Shown: positions 1 to 7,104 of the stretch, one piece after another
Layout: each line of letters opens with the position of its first letter
Numbering within the stretch: position 1 is the stretch's first letter
From: JAIVJM01 sp035761505
GTDB lineage: Bacteria > Acidobacteriota > Blastocatellia > Pyrinomonadales > Pyrinomonadaceae
Reading direction: 5' to 3'
Length of the DNA: 13,126 nt
NCBI GenBank assembly: GCA_035761505.1
Contig: DASTQX010000081.1
Coordinates: 1 to 13,126, forward strand
Position numbers and translations under genes: made by a program
The notes under the pieces: model-generated
What the model saw: only the letters and a program-made list of their open reading frames with translations
What the model was told of the DNA's origin: nothing
Databases searched by the model: none

Positions 1-1
1 C

Positions 2-3000
2 CCGCTCGTCGAGGACCTGGGCACCTTCTCCGTGCGCGGCGGCCTCATCGACGTCTTCAGCCCGCTCTACGAGAAGCCCGTCCGCATCGAGTTCTTCGGC
101 GACACCGTGGATTCAATCAGGAGGTTCGACCACGAGACGCAGCTCTCCATCGAGCCCTTGCGCGAGACGGAGGTCGTGCCGATGCGCGAGTTCGCGGTCG
201 GCGCGGGCGACTTCCGCCTGTGGGCCGAGGCGGCGCGCGAGCGCTGGGGCGCAGACGACGCGCGCGCCCGCGCGCTCAAAGACCGCACGACGCTCGCCGA
301 AGAGGGCGAGACTTTTCCGGGCTGGGAATGGCTCATGGCTCTCCTGCTCAACACGGACGCGAGCGCGTTCGATTACCTCGGCGACTCCATCATCGTCGTG
401 GACGAGCCGGGCGGCGTCGAGCAGTATCTCGCAGGCACTTACCAGACGCTCGAAGCGCGCCACGCGGAGATGGACGCGGGAGGCGAGATCGGGCTCAAAC
501 CGGAAGAGTTGTACCTGACGCCGGAGGAGTTGCGGGCGCGCGTGGACGCGGGCGCGCGTATCGAGTTCCGCGCGTTGGGGCGCGCGGCGGCGCTCGTAGA
601 TGAAAGGTTCGCGGGCGAGGCCGAGCAGCCCGCCGCGAAGATCGGGCGCGCGCGGCCCGCGCCGCAACCGCTCTTCCTGTTCCCGGCGGTGGTGCAAGCG
701 CCCGAAGTCGAGTGGCGCTCGCAGCCCGCGCGTCGTTATCACGGGCGCGTGCCCGAACTCGCCTCGGACGTGCGGCGCGCGCGGGACGAAAGAAGGATTC
801 TGACGCTCTTAGCGATGCCGAGCGCGGGCGTGGCCGAGCGCGTCGGCGAGATGCTCGCCGAGTATCACGTCCCGGCGCGCGTCGCGCTCGCGGGCGAGGG
901 CGGCGCGGCGGCGGAAGAGTTCCCGGCCATCGTCACCGTCGGGCGTCTTTCGGGCGGCTTTGAGTTGCCCGCCGAGCGGCTCGTCGTCCACGTCGAGACC
1001 GACCTTTTTGACGAGGCGAGCGACGCCTCGGACGTGCGCCGCGCGCCCGGAACTTCGCCGGGGACGACCGGCGCGGCGACGAGGCGGAAGAAGTCGAAGA
1101 CCGCCGCCTTCCTCTCCGACTTTAGGGACTTGAAGGTCGGAGATTACGTCGTCCACATTGACCACGGCGTCGCGCGCTTCGGCGGGCTCCAACGGCTCGA
1201 ACTCGGCGGCCAAGCGGATGGCGGCGGGCGCGAGTTCATGCTCCTCTTTTACGCCGAGGACGCGAAGCTCTACGTGCCGGTGGAGCGGCTCGACCTCGTG
1301 CAGAGGTATTCGAGCGCCGAGGGGCATGAGCCGACGCTCGACAAACTCGGCGGCCTCGGCTGGCACAAGACGAAGGCCAAAGCCAAACGCGCGATGCGCG
1401 ACATGGCCGACGAGCTTCTCAGGCTCTACGCCGAGAGGAAGTTGGTGCAAGGTTACGCCTTCGCCGCCGACAGCCCGTGGCAGAGGGAGTTCGAGGAGGC
1501 TTTCGAGTACGTCCCGACGCCCGATCAGGACACCTCCATCGAGGACGTGAAGCGCGACATGGAAGCCTTGACGCCGATGGACAGGCTGCTTTGCGGCGAC
1601 GTGGGCTACGGCAAGACTGAGGTTGCGATGCGCGCCGCCTTCAAGGCCGTGATGGACGGCAAGCAGGTCGCCGTCCTCGCGCCGACGACGGTGCTGGCCT
1701 ATCAGCACTACGAAACCTTCCGCGCGCGCTTCGCCGCCTTCCCCGTGACGATTGAACTCATCTCGCGCTTCCGCTCGACGAAGGAGCAGAAGGAGATCGT
1801 CAAGCGCGTCGAGGCGGGCGGGATTGACGTGATTATCGGCACGCACCGGCTGCTCTCGAAGGACATCGCCTTCCGCGACCTCGGCCTCGTCGTCGTGGAC
1901 GAGGAGCAGCGCTTCGGCGTCGCGCACAAGGAGCGTTTGAAGCAGATGAAGAAGCGCGTGGACGTGCTCACGCTCTCGGCGACGCCGATTCCGCGCACGC
2001 TCAACATGTCTCTCATGGGCTTGCGCGACATGTCGGTGATCGAGACGCCGCCGCGCGACCGGCTCGCCATCCAGACGCAGGTCGTGCAGTTCTCGGAATC
2101 GGTCATCAAGTCGGCGGTCGAACTCGAACTCGGTCGCGGCGGTCAGGTCTTCTTCATCCACAACCGCGTCGAGACGATTGAGACCATCGCCGCGCTCGTC
2201 CGCCGCCTCGTCCCGCAGGCCCGCCTGACGGTCGCGCACGGGCAGATGAACGAGAAGGAGATGGAGCAGGTGATGCTGGATTTCGTTGCGTACAAAGCGG
2301 ATGTGCTGGTTGCGACGACCATCATCGAGAACGGCATAGACATCCCGCGGGCCAACACCATCATCATAAACCGGGCGGATCATTACGGCCTTTCGCAGCT
2401 CTACCAGTTGCGCGGTCGCGTCGGGCGCTCGAACCGGCGGGCCTACGCTTACCTGCTCATCCCTTCGGAGGCCGAGTTGACGCCGATTGCGCGGCGGCGC
2501 TTGGCGGCCATCAGGGAGTTTTCAGACCTCGGCGCGGGGTTCCGCGTGGCGGCGCTGGATTTGGAGTTGCGCGGGGCGGGGAATCTGCTCGGCGGCGAAC
2601 AGTCGGGGCACATGGACGCCCTCGGCTTCGATCTTTACACGCAGATGCTTGAACGGACGGTTGCGGAACTGCGCGGCGACGACATCGAGGACGAGGCTTC
2701 GGTCTCCATCAACCTCGGCGTGGACGTGGCGATCCCCGAAGATTACGTCTCGGACATGGGCCAGCGCCTCCGGACTTACAAGCGCATCGCCTCGGCCCGC
2801 GAGGAGGAGACCTTAACGCAGATTCGGCGCGAGACCGAAGACCGTTACGGTCGCTTGCCGGAGACGGTCGAGAGGCTTTTCGCCTACGCGCGCCTGCGAA
2901 GGACGGCTGAGGTGATGGGCGTCATCTCGATTGACCGGACGCCGACCGGCTTGGCCGTCAAATTGAAAGAGACGGCACGGGTCGCGCCCGAAAAGCTCCA

Positions 3001-3133
3001 CGCGCTCGTCGAGCGCGGCGGCGAGGGCGCGAGCTTCAGCCCCGCCGGAGTGCTCAGAATCGAGGCGGGCGAAGGCGAAGAACTCATCGAGGCCGCGCAT
3101 CGCGTGTTGCTGGAAATTCGCGCCGAAGGGTAG
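2..3133 (+). CDS. mfd: Transcription-repair coupling factor Mfd, 5'-truncated by the window edge
   Basis: Mfd removes RNA polymerase stalled at DNA lesions and recruits UvrA to start nucleotide excision repair. The frame is open from base 2, and the first visible residues (frame leading into VRGGLIDVFSP) belong to the UvrB-like N-terminal module. About 1,043 residues are visible; family members are about 1,150, so roughly 100-150 N-terminal residues lie upstream. Seen in order: UvrB-homology region (2 to ~1010); a low-complexity Ser/Thr/Lys linker (~1015-1110); the RNA-polymerase-interacting domain starting LKVGDYVVHIDHG (~1130-1330); a superfamily 2 translocase with Walker A GDVGYGKT (1595-1618), DEEQ box (1898-1909), the TLSATPIPRTLN motif, QLRGRVGRSNRR motif VI (~2400-2440) and the translocation-in-RecG-type motif LELRGAGNLLGGEQSGHM (~2560-2612); then the C-terminal autoinhibitory domain. 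All catalytic motifs look intact. The stop is TAG at 3131-3133. Family identification is certain. Confidence 0.97.
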   Translation, partial: PLVEDLGTFSVRGGLIDVFSPLYEKPVRIEFFGDTVDSIRRFDHETQLSIEPLRETEVVPMREFAVGAGDFRLWAEAARERWGADDARARALKDRTTLAEEGETFPGWEWLMALLLNTDASAFDYLGDSIIVVDEPGGVEQYLAGTYQTLEARHAEMDAGGEIGLKPEELYLTPEELRARVDAGARIEFRALGRAAALVDERFAGEAEQPAAKIGRARPAPQPLFLFPAVVQAPEVEWRSQPARRYHGRVPELASDVRRARDERRILTLLAMPSAGVAERVGEMLAEYHVPARVALAGEGGAAAEEFPAIVTVGRLSGGFELPAERLVVHVETDLFDEASDASDVRRAPGTSPGTTGAATRRKKSKTAAFLSDFRDLKVGDYVVHIDHGVARFGGLQRLELGGQADGGGREFMLLFYAEDAKLYVPVERLDLVQRYSSAEGHEPTLDKLGGLGWHKTKAKAKRAMRDMADELLRLYAERKLVQGYAFAADSPWQREFEEAFEYVPTPDQDTSIEDVKRDMEALTPMDRLLCGDVGYGKTEVAMRAAFKAVMDGKQVAVLAPTTVLAYQHYETFRARFAAFPVTIELISRFRSTKEQKEIVKRVEAGGIDVIIGTHRLLSKDIAFRDLGLVVVDEEQRFGVAHKERLKQMKKRVDVLTLSATPIPRTLNMSLMGLRDMSVIETPPRDRLAIQTQVVQFSESVIKSAVELELGRGGQVFFIHNRVETIETIAALVRRLVPQARLTVAHGQMNEKEMEQVMLDFVAYKADVLVATTIIENGIDIPRANTIIINRADHYGLSQLYQLRGRVGRSNRRAYAYLLIPSEAELTPIARRRLAAIREFSDLGAGFRVAALDLELRGAGNLLGGEQSGHMDALGFDLYTQMLERTVAELRGDDIEDEASVSINLGVDVAIPEDYVSDMGQRLRTYKRIASAREEETLTQIRRETEDRYGRLPETVERLFAYARLRRTAEVMGVISIDRTPTGLAVKLKETARVAPEKLHALVERGGEGASFSPAGVLRIEAGEGEELIEAAHRVLLEIRAEG

Positions 3134-3239
3134 AATACGCACTTTGTTCGAGACGGGTCGCCGACGGCCCTCTCCGCCGCCCGACACACACGCCACTTCG
3201 CACGGCAGGCACCGCTCGCCTGTCTCAAAAGTATTTTTC

Positions 3240-3246
3240 AGAGGAG
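3240..3246 (+). promoter_or_regulatory. Shine-Dalgarno sequence that fixes a TTG start
   Basis: AGAGGAG ends 8 nt before the TTG at 3255. It is the best ribosome binding site in this gap. The frame is open further upstream, to a TTG at 3144, but the added residues (Pro/Arg/His-rich) do not look like protein and would bury the signal peptide. The SD and the signal peptide therefore agree on the TTG at 3255. Confidence 0.75.
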
Positions 3247-3254
3247 TTAGAACT

Positions 3255-4373
3255 TTGTCATTCAAAAACATTTCGGCCCGCGCGTGGCCGCTGCTTTTGG
3301 CGGCGCTCGCGCTGACGGTGCTCTCGGCGGCCCCCGCCCGCGCGCAGGAAGAGGGCGTCCCCGTCGTCCTCGACGAGCCGGTCGTGCAGGTCAACAACGA
3401 CGTGATTCTGCTCTCCCAGCTCAAGCGCGAGAACCGCGAGTTCAAGGAAGTGCTCGTCAAGCAGCGCGGCGTCTCCGAGCAGGAGGCCGACGCGCAAATC
3501 GCGCAGAAGCAGGCCGAGGTCATCTTCGGCCTCATCAACGAATCGCTCATCATGCAGAAGGGCAAAGACCTGCCGCGCATCACCGAGGAGGTCGAGGCCG
3601 AGGTCAACCGCGAAATCCTGCGCGTCGCCAGCCGCGAAGGCATCAAGAGTATCGAAGACCTCGAAACGGCGATGCGCGCCGAGGGCGTCCTGCTCTCCGA
3701 CATCCGCGAGACCCTGCGCCGGCAATACACGCAGCAGGCCGTCTTGCAGCGCGAGGTGGACGCCAAGACCTACTACGGCCTGACGGACGCCGAGCTGCGG
3801 AAGTACTACGACGCGAACCGCGCCAAATTCCAGAGCGTCACGCTCTCGGAGATTTTCCTGAGCCTCGCCGGTCGCTCCGAGGCCGAGGTGCTCGCCAAAG
3901 CCAAAGACCTCATCGGGCGCGCGCGCGCCAACGCGGACTTCGGCGAACTCGCCGCCAAGAACTCCGAGCGCGAGCGCGAGGGCGTGCGCGTCGCCGAGAA
4001 GACGAAGGGGCGGCTCGAAGAGGACGGCAAGCCGCGCTGGTTCCTCGTCGCCGAACTGCAAACGGCCATCTCGAACGCCATCAAAGACCTCCCGGCGGGC
4101 GGCGTCAGCGAGCCCATCAAGGTTGACGAGGGCTACCTGATTTTGCGCGTCAACGAGCGCGACGACGCCTTCAAGGAGAACCACGTCCGCGGCGTGCTCG
4201 CGCAGGAGCGCCTGCCGAAGGATCGCGAGAACTATCTGCGCGGGCTCCGCCGCGAGGCTTACATCATGCCCGCCAAAGAGTACAAAGCCGTCATCCAGCC
4301 CCTCCTCGACAAGGACAAGGCCGAGACCGCCAGCCAGCCGGACTCGCAGCCCAAGCCGAAGGAAAAGAAGTAG
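3255..4373 (+). CDS. Secreted parvulin-type peptidyl-prolyl isomerase (SurA/PrsA-like)
   Basis: A 372-residue protein starting at TTG. Residues 1-30 form a clear Sec signal peptide: N-terminal Lys and Arg, a Leu/Ala-rich core (12-26) and a cleavage site ARA|Q after residue 30. Residues ~35-190 are mostly helical and contain VVQVNNDVILLSQL, the opening typical of SurA N-terminal chaperone domains. Residues ~195-302 resemble a parvulin (rotamase) domain, from VTLSEIF to GYLILRVNER, with the usual ANADFGELAAKNS helix. The C-terminus is charged and ends in Pro/Lys/Gln repeats. By family knowledge it should fold outer-membrane or secreted proteins in the periplasm. It lies 121 nt after mfd with no convincing promoter between, so co-transcription with mfd is possible. 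No Cys lipobox is seen, so it is more SurA-like than PrsA-like in localisation. The parvulin motif is divergent, and isomerase activity is not assured. Confidence 0.9.
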   Translation: MSFKNISARAWPLLLAALALTVLSAAPARAQEEGVPVVLDEPVVQVNNDVILLSQLKRENREFKEVLVKQRGVSEQEADAQIAQKQAEVIFGLINESLIMQKGKDLPRITEEVEAEVNREILRVASREGIKSIEDLETAMRAEGVLLSDIRETLRRQYTQQAVLQREVDAKTYYGLTDAELRKYYDANRAKFQSVTLSEIFLSLAGRSEAEVLAKAKDLIGRARANADFGELAAKNSEREREGVRVAEKTKGRLEEDGKPRWFLVAELQTAISNAIKDLPAGGVSEPIKVDEGYLILRVNERDDAFKENHVRGVLAQERLPKDRENYLRGLRREAYIMPAKEYKAVIQPLLDKDKAETASQPDSQPKPKEKK

Positions 4374-4381
4374 AAAAAGAA

Positions 4382-4447
4382 GGTCAATAGTAAATGGTCA
4401 ATGGTCAATGGAAACTGCTTTCATCCATTGACCATTTACTATTGACC
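4382..4447 (+). repeat. Heptad-word inverted repeat A (perfect 23-bp palindrome)
   Basis: Left arm 4382-4404 and right arm 4425-4447 are perfect reverse complements of 23 nt. The left side is a tandem of exact 7-mers: GTCAATA (4383-4389), GTAAATG (4390-4396), GTCAATG (4397-4403), GTCAATG (4404-4410). The right arm carries three inverted units. The extra fourth left unit allows a slipped pairing register. It starts 8 nt after the parvulin-gene stop and ends 3 nt before the first rqcP ATG. No U-run follows, so it is not a textbook intrinsic terminator. Confidence 0.9.
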
Positions 4448-4450
4448 CTG

Positions 4451-4741
4451 ATGCCCATGCGTCTCGACCAATTCCTCCGCGCCAGCCGACTCGTTTTGCG
4501 CCGCACGGTGGCGCAGGAGTTGTGCGAGGCGGGGGCCGTCTCGGTGAACGGCGTCGCGGCGCGTTCGTCGCGCGCGGTGCGCGTCGGCGACCTGATAACC
4601 CTCACGCGGCGCGACCGCGCGCTCGAAATCCGCGTCGCCGCCGTCCCCACCACCAAGCAAGTCTCGCGGGTCGAAGCCCCCACACTCTACGAAATCCTCA
4701 ACGAAACAAGGACAAACGAAGAACTCGTCGGCGGCGAATGA
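4451..4741 (+). CDS. rqcP: S4-domain RNA-binding protein, RqcP/YabO (Hsp15) type
   Basis: A small basic protein of 96 residues (94 if the second ATG at 4457 is used). The S4 RNA-binding fold spans residues ~3-62: MRLDQFLRASRLVLRRT, then AGAVSVNGVAARSSRAVRVGD. The C-terminal YEILNETR resembles the end of Bacillus YabO (RqcP). In Bacillus RqcP binds stalled 50S subunits with RqcH and supports C-terminal alanine tailing in ribosome-associated quality control; E. coli Hsp15 is a relative. The frame is open back to an ATG at 4394, but that start would place coding sequence through the inverted repeat, and homologues begin at MRLD. No Shine-Dalgarno is visible before 4451 or 4457; the hairpin arm lies there instead. 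The S4 family is certain, while RqcP rather than Hsp15 is judged from the size and C-terminus. Confidence 0.85.
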   Translation: MPMRLDQFLRASRLVLRRTVAQELCEAGAVSVNGVAARSSRAVRVGDLITLTRRDRALEIRVAAVPTTKQVSRVEAPTLYEILNETRTNEELVGGE

Positions 4742-4929
4742 AAAGTCGGAGGCATTGCGTCTTTACCTTCCGCAGACCACCCTCGCCGAGCCAGACGTTT
4801 TCTTTCCGTTCGCCTTTCGCGCAGCCGGAGGCGATATTTGGCCGGGTGGTTGTCCAGAAATGGGACGCCCCTCACCGCGCCCCGCTCGCAAGCTTCGGGA
4901 AATAGCCCCTCCTCAAAGTGGAACGCGAT

Positions 4930-4958
4930 TTGCCCCAATGTCGGTCGCAAACTATTAC
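4930..4958 (+). promoter_or_regulatory. Possible sigma-70-type promoter for the mreB-like gene
   Basis: TTGCCC (4930-4935), 17-nt spacer, TATTAC (4953-4958); four of six matches in each box. It lies ~50 nt upstream of the mreB-like ATG inside a 265-nt gap (4742-5006) where I see no gene. The gap and the orphan position of the gene make an own promoter likely, but this exact site is only a consensus match. Confidence 0.3.
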
Positions 4959-5006
4959 CTCGCGAGCGGGCCGTGTGCGGGGCCGTTCCAAAACAAGAAG
5001 GGTTTT

Positions 5007-6074
5007 ATGAACATCCTGAGCAGTATCTTTACCGACGATCTGGCGATTGACCTTGGGTCGGTCAACACGCTCATTTATGCGCCGGAGCGCGGCGTCGTTT
5101 TGAACGAACCATCGGTCGTGGCGATTCAGAAGTACACGGGCGAAGTCCTCTCGGTCGGGGCCGAGGCGTACAAGATGCTCGGACGCGAGCCGAAGGACGT
5201 GGAAGTCCATCGCCCGATCCGCAACGGGACGCTTGACGACTTCGAGGCGGCGGAGAAGATGCTCAAGGCTTTCATCAGCCGCGTCACGGGCAGCCAGATC
5301 AGGCGCAGCCACATGGTCATCGGCGTCCCCGGCTCTTCGACGCCCATCGAGCAGCGCTCGGTGCGCGACGCCGCGCGCGACGCCAAAGCGACGCGCGTGG
5401 ACTTGGTTGACGAAGGGCTCTGCGCCGCGCTCGGCGCGGGCTTCTCGTGCGAGGACGAGCAGGCGCACCTGGTCGTCGACATCGGCGGAGGAACTACCAA
5501 CGTCGCCATCATCTCTTCGGGCGCGGTCGTCTCTTCGTCGAGTCTGCGCGCCGCCGGGAACGCGATGGACGAGGCCATCCGGGATTACGTCCGCTCGCAT
5601 TACGAGATGCAGTTGGGCGAGCGCGCCGCCGAGCAGGTCAAGAAGGACTTCAGCGCGGCGCTGCGCGTCGGCGACGGCTCGCACAGCATGGAGATTATCG
5701 GCAAGCAGGTGACGGACGGGCTGGCGAAGGTCGTCGAGATTACGGCGGAAGAGGTGCGCTCGGCGCTTGAGCCGGTCGTCGCGGAAATCGTCGCGGGCGC
5801 GCGCCGCGCCATCGAGGAGTCGAAGCCCGACGTGACGGCGGACATCTATCAGACCGGGCTCATCCTGACGGGCGGCGGCGCGCTGCTCGGCGGCATGGCC
5901 GAGCGGCTTCAGAAGGAACTGCGCCTGCACGTCGCCGTGGCCGACGAGCCTCTGGCGGCGGTCGCGCTCGGCGCGGGCCGCCTGCTCGTGGACAAGGAGC
6001 GATTGCACCGCGCCGCCATCCGCGAGGACGTGCCCGTCTGGCAGGCGCAACACGAACTCGTCGTCAACTGGTAA
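5007..6074 (+). CDS. mreB: MreB-like bacterial actin (rod-shape determination), orphan copy
   Basis: A 355-residue actin-fold ATPase. The start is the ATG at 5007, preceded by AAGAAGGG, because MNILSSIFTDDLAIDLG aligns with MreB N-termini (short amphipathic membrane helix, then phosphate-1 loop). The frame continues upstream to 4755 with non-protein-like sequence. Landmarks: phosphate-1 DLGSVNTLIY (D15-), RPIRNGTLDDF, MVIGVPGSSTPIEQRS, DEG at 135-137, phosphate-2 VDIGGGTTN (157-165), adenosine loop LTGGGALLGGM (287-). It should polymerise on the inner membrane and guide peptidoglycan synthesis. Several motifs are off consensus: MreB normally has LIEEP, but here it is LVDEG; GGGTTE is GGGTTN; and DLGTANT is DLGSVNT. 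The glutamate aligned with actin Gln137 (E136) is kept, so the ATPase is not obviously dead. No mreC, mreD, pbp2 or rodA follows, and the gene stands alone. It may be a paralogue (Mbl/MreBH-like) of a main mreB elsewhere. Confidence 0.9.
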   Translation: MNILSSIFTDDLAIDLGSVNTLIYAPERGVVLNEPSVVAIQKYTGEVLSVGAEAYKMLGREPKDVEVHRPIRNGTLDDFEAAEKMLKAFISRVTGSQIRRSHMVIGVPGSSTPIEQRSVRDAARDAKATRVDLVDEGLCAALGAGFSCEDEQAHLVVDIGGGTTNVAIISSGAVVSSSSLRAAGNAMDEAIRDYVRSHYEMQLGERAAEQVKKDFSAALRVGDGSHSMEIIGKQVTDGLAKVVEITAEEVRSALEPVVAEIVAGARRAIEESKPDVTADIYQTGLILTGGGALLGGMAERLQKELRLHVAVADEPLAAVALGAGRLLVDKERLHRAAIREDVPVWQAQHELVVNW

Positions 6075-6096
6075 GTTTTCCGAGCGAAGGGGGAGA

Positions 6097-6141
6097 ACGA
6101 AAGAGGGTGGCCGGACGTTTATTCCGGCCACCCTCTTTCGT
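6097..6141. terminator. Perfect 19-bp hairpin between convergent genes
   Basis: Arms 6097-6115 and 6123-6141 are perfectly complementary around a 7-nt loop (CGTTTAT). The stem is GC-rich at the loop side (GGTGGCCGGA) and A/T-richer at its base. It begins 22 nt after the mreB-like stop and ends 38 nt before the stop of the minus-strand membrane gene, so it can serve both directions. The U-run on either side is poor (TTTCGT), which makes it less than ideal as an intrinsic terminator. Confidence 0.65.
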
Positions 6142-6179
6142 CTCCGACGCTCATGCGCGGAGCCACCTTCGCCCCGCGC

Positions 6180-7043
6180 TCAACGCTTCCGCTCTTTCAC
6201 CAGAGGCACGTCCTCGTCCTCTTCATCTTCTTCCGGCAACGCGTCCGCCGCGTGGCCCGGCTGCCTCAACTGTCGCGCCTCGCCTTCGCGCAGGATTTGT
6301 TCCGCGTCCAGAATCGCACCGAGCACTCCGGCGCGCTCCGCGGGCGGGAGCCGCCGGTACGCGCCGACAACTTCAACAATGCCCGGCGCGTCTTCCGCGC
6401 GTCCTTCCGCGCCGGGCGCGGGCGGCAGGAGGACGAGGCCGCAGACGTAGAGCGCGAGGGCGAAGAAGGAGATGTAGCCGGTGGCGGGCGCGAAGGCCGG
6501 GGCGTCGAGCGTGCCGAGCGTGAAGCCTTCGAGGAGCGCTCCGGCCAGACGCTTGAGCCAACCGCCGTCCGGCGCGTAGAGCGCGGCGAGCAGCATGTGC
6601 TTGAGCACGAAGGCCGTGCCGAAGAGCGCCGCGAGACTCCGCAGCAGGCGGCGCGGGTCGAACGAAGAGAACTGATTATTCCAGAGCGTCCACAGGAAGA
6701 AGAACGAGAACATCCAACGCAAAAGGCCCGCTTCCGGCAGCACGCTGTTGAAACTCTGCGCCGAGGCGAAGAAGAGCGCCGCGAGCGTCAGCGCGTGCGA
6801 GACGTTCGTGAGTAAAGAGTTGTCGCCCGATAGCCAGCGCCCCACGTCGAGCGCGCGCCCGCGCACGAAGAGCGCCATCAGCATCACTGCCAGAATCAAC
6901 GTCACGAGCGGCGGCGCGACGAAGACGAGCGCCTTTGTTCCCGCGCTCACGCGCAAGCCGCCGAGCATCGCCGCCGTCAGAAAGACCGTCGGCAGCAGCA
7001 CGAACTGGACGAGCGCTGTGTTCTTTGTGCGGTTGTCTGTCAT
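6180..7043 (-). CDS. Multi-spanning membrane protein of unknown function
   Basis: I do not recognise this 287-residue protein. It has about six hydrophobic segments, near residues 10-30, 38-60, 82-101, 107-122, 133-157 and 188-206. The first two are joined by a very short loop. A long soluble tail (~208-287) follows, ending in an Asp/Glu-rich stretch (EEDEEDED) and a basic end (KERKR). No transporter signature, catalytic motif or signal peptide is visible. The start ATG is at 7041-7043; the ribosome binding site is weak. It follows the TPR-like gene by 61 nt on the same strand, with heptad element B in the gap. The two are probably one transcript and may work together at the inner membrane. 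Confidence 0.75.
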   Translation of the reverse strand: MTDNRTKNTALVQFVLLPTVFLTAAMLGGLRVSAGTKALVFVAPPLVTLILAVMLMALFVRGRALDVGRWLSGDNSLLTNVSHALTLAALFFASAQSFNSVLPEAGLLRWMFSFFFLWTLWNNQFSSFDPRRLLRSLAALFGTAFVLKHMLLAALYAPDGGWLKRLAGALLEGFTLGTLDAPAFAPATGYISFFALALYVCGLVLLPPAPGAEGRAEDAPGIVEVVGAYRRLPPAERAGVLGAILDAEQILREGEARQLRQPGHAADALPEEDEEDEDVPLVKERKR

Positions 7044-7053
7044 CGAGAACGGT

Positions 7054-7088
7054 TTTTAGCAGTTAGCTTTTAGCCTTTAGCTCTCAGC
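7054..7088 (-). repeat. Heptad-word tandem repeat B (five 7-mers, no inverted arm)
   Basis: Five consecutive 7-nt units, all ending AGC on the plus strand: TTTTAGC (7054-7060), AGTTAGC, TTTTAGC, CTTTAGC, TCTCAGC (7082-7088). Read along the minus-strand genes the unit is GCTAAAA, which is purine-rich. It starts 16 nt after the stop of the TPR-like gene and ends 10 nt before the ATG of the membrane protein. Unlike the other three elements it lacks a complementary arm. Confidence 0.85.
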
Positions 7089-7104
7089 AAATCGTTGCCC
7101 GTGG

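Noticed and set aside
809..2383. Long open frame (524 codons) antisense to mfd
   Set aside because: High-GC shadow frame: rich in Arg, His, Leu and Asp, no domain, and it overlaps intact catalytic motifs of mfd on the other strand.
3204..3224. Small hairpin (7-bp, one G-U) between mfd and the parvulin gene, followed by AAAAGTATTTTT
   Set aside because: The T-run starts 8 or more nt after the stem and the stem is short; not convincing as a terminator, and the genes may be co-transcribed.
4394..4450. Upstream ATG start for the S4 protein
   Set aside because: The extra 19 codons are encoded by the inverted repeat itself; RqcP/YabO proteins begin at MRLD.
4755..5006. N-terminal extension of the mreB-like frame by 84 codons
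   Set aside because: Sequence is Pro/Arg-rich without similarity to MreB; the ATG at 5007 gives the expected N-terminus and length.
4872..6131. Long open frame (419 codons) antisense to the mreB-like gene
   Set aside because: Shadow frame with biased Arg/Asp/His composition; the opposite strand carries clear MreB motifs.
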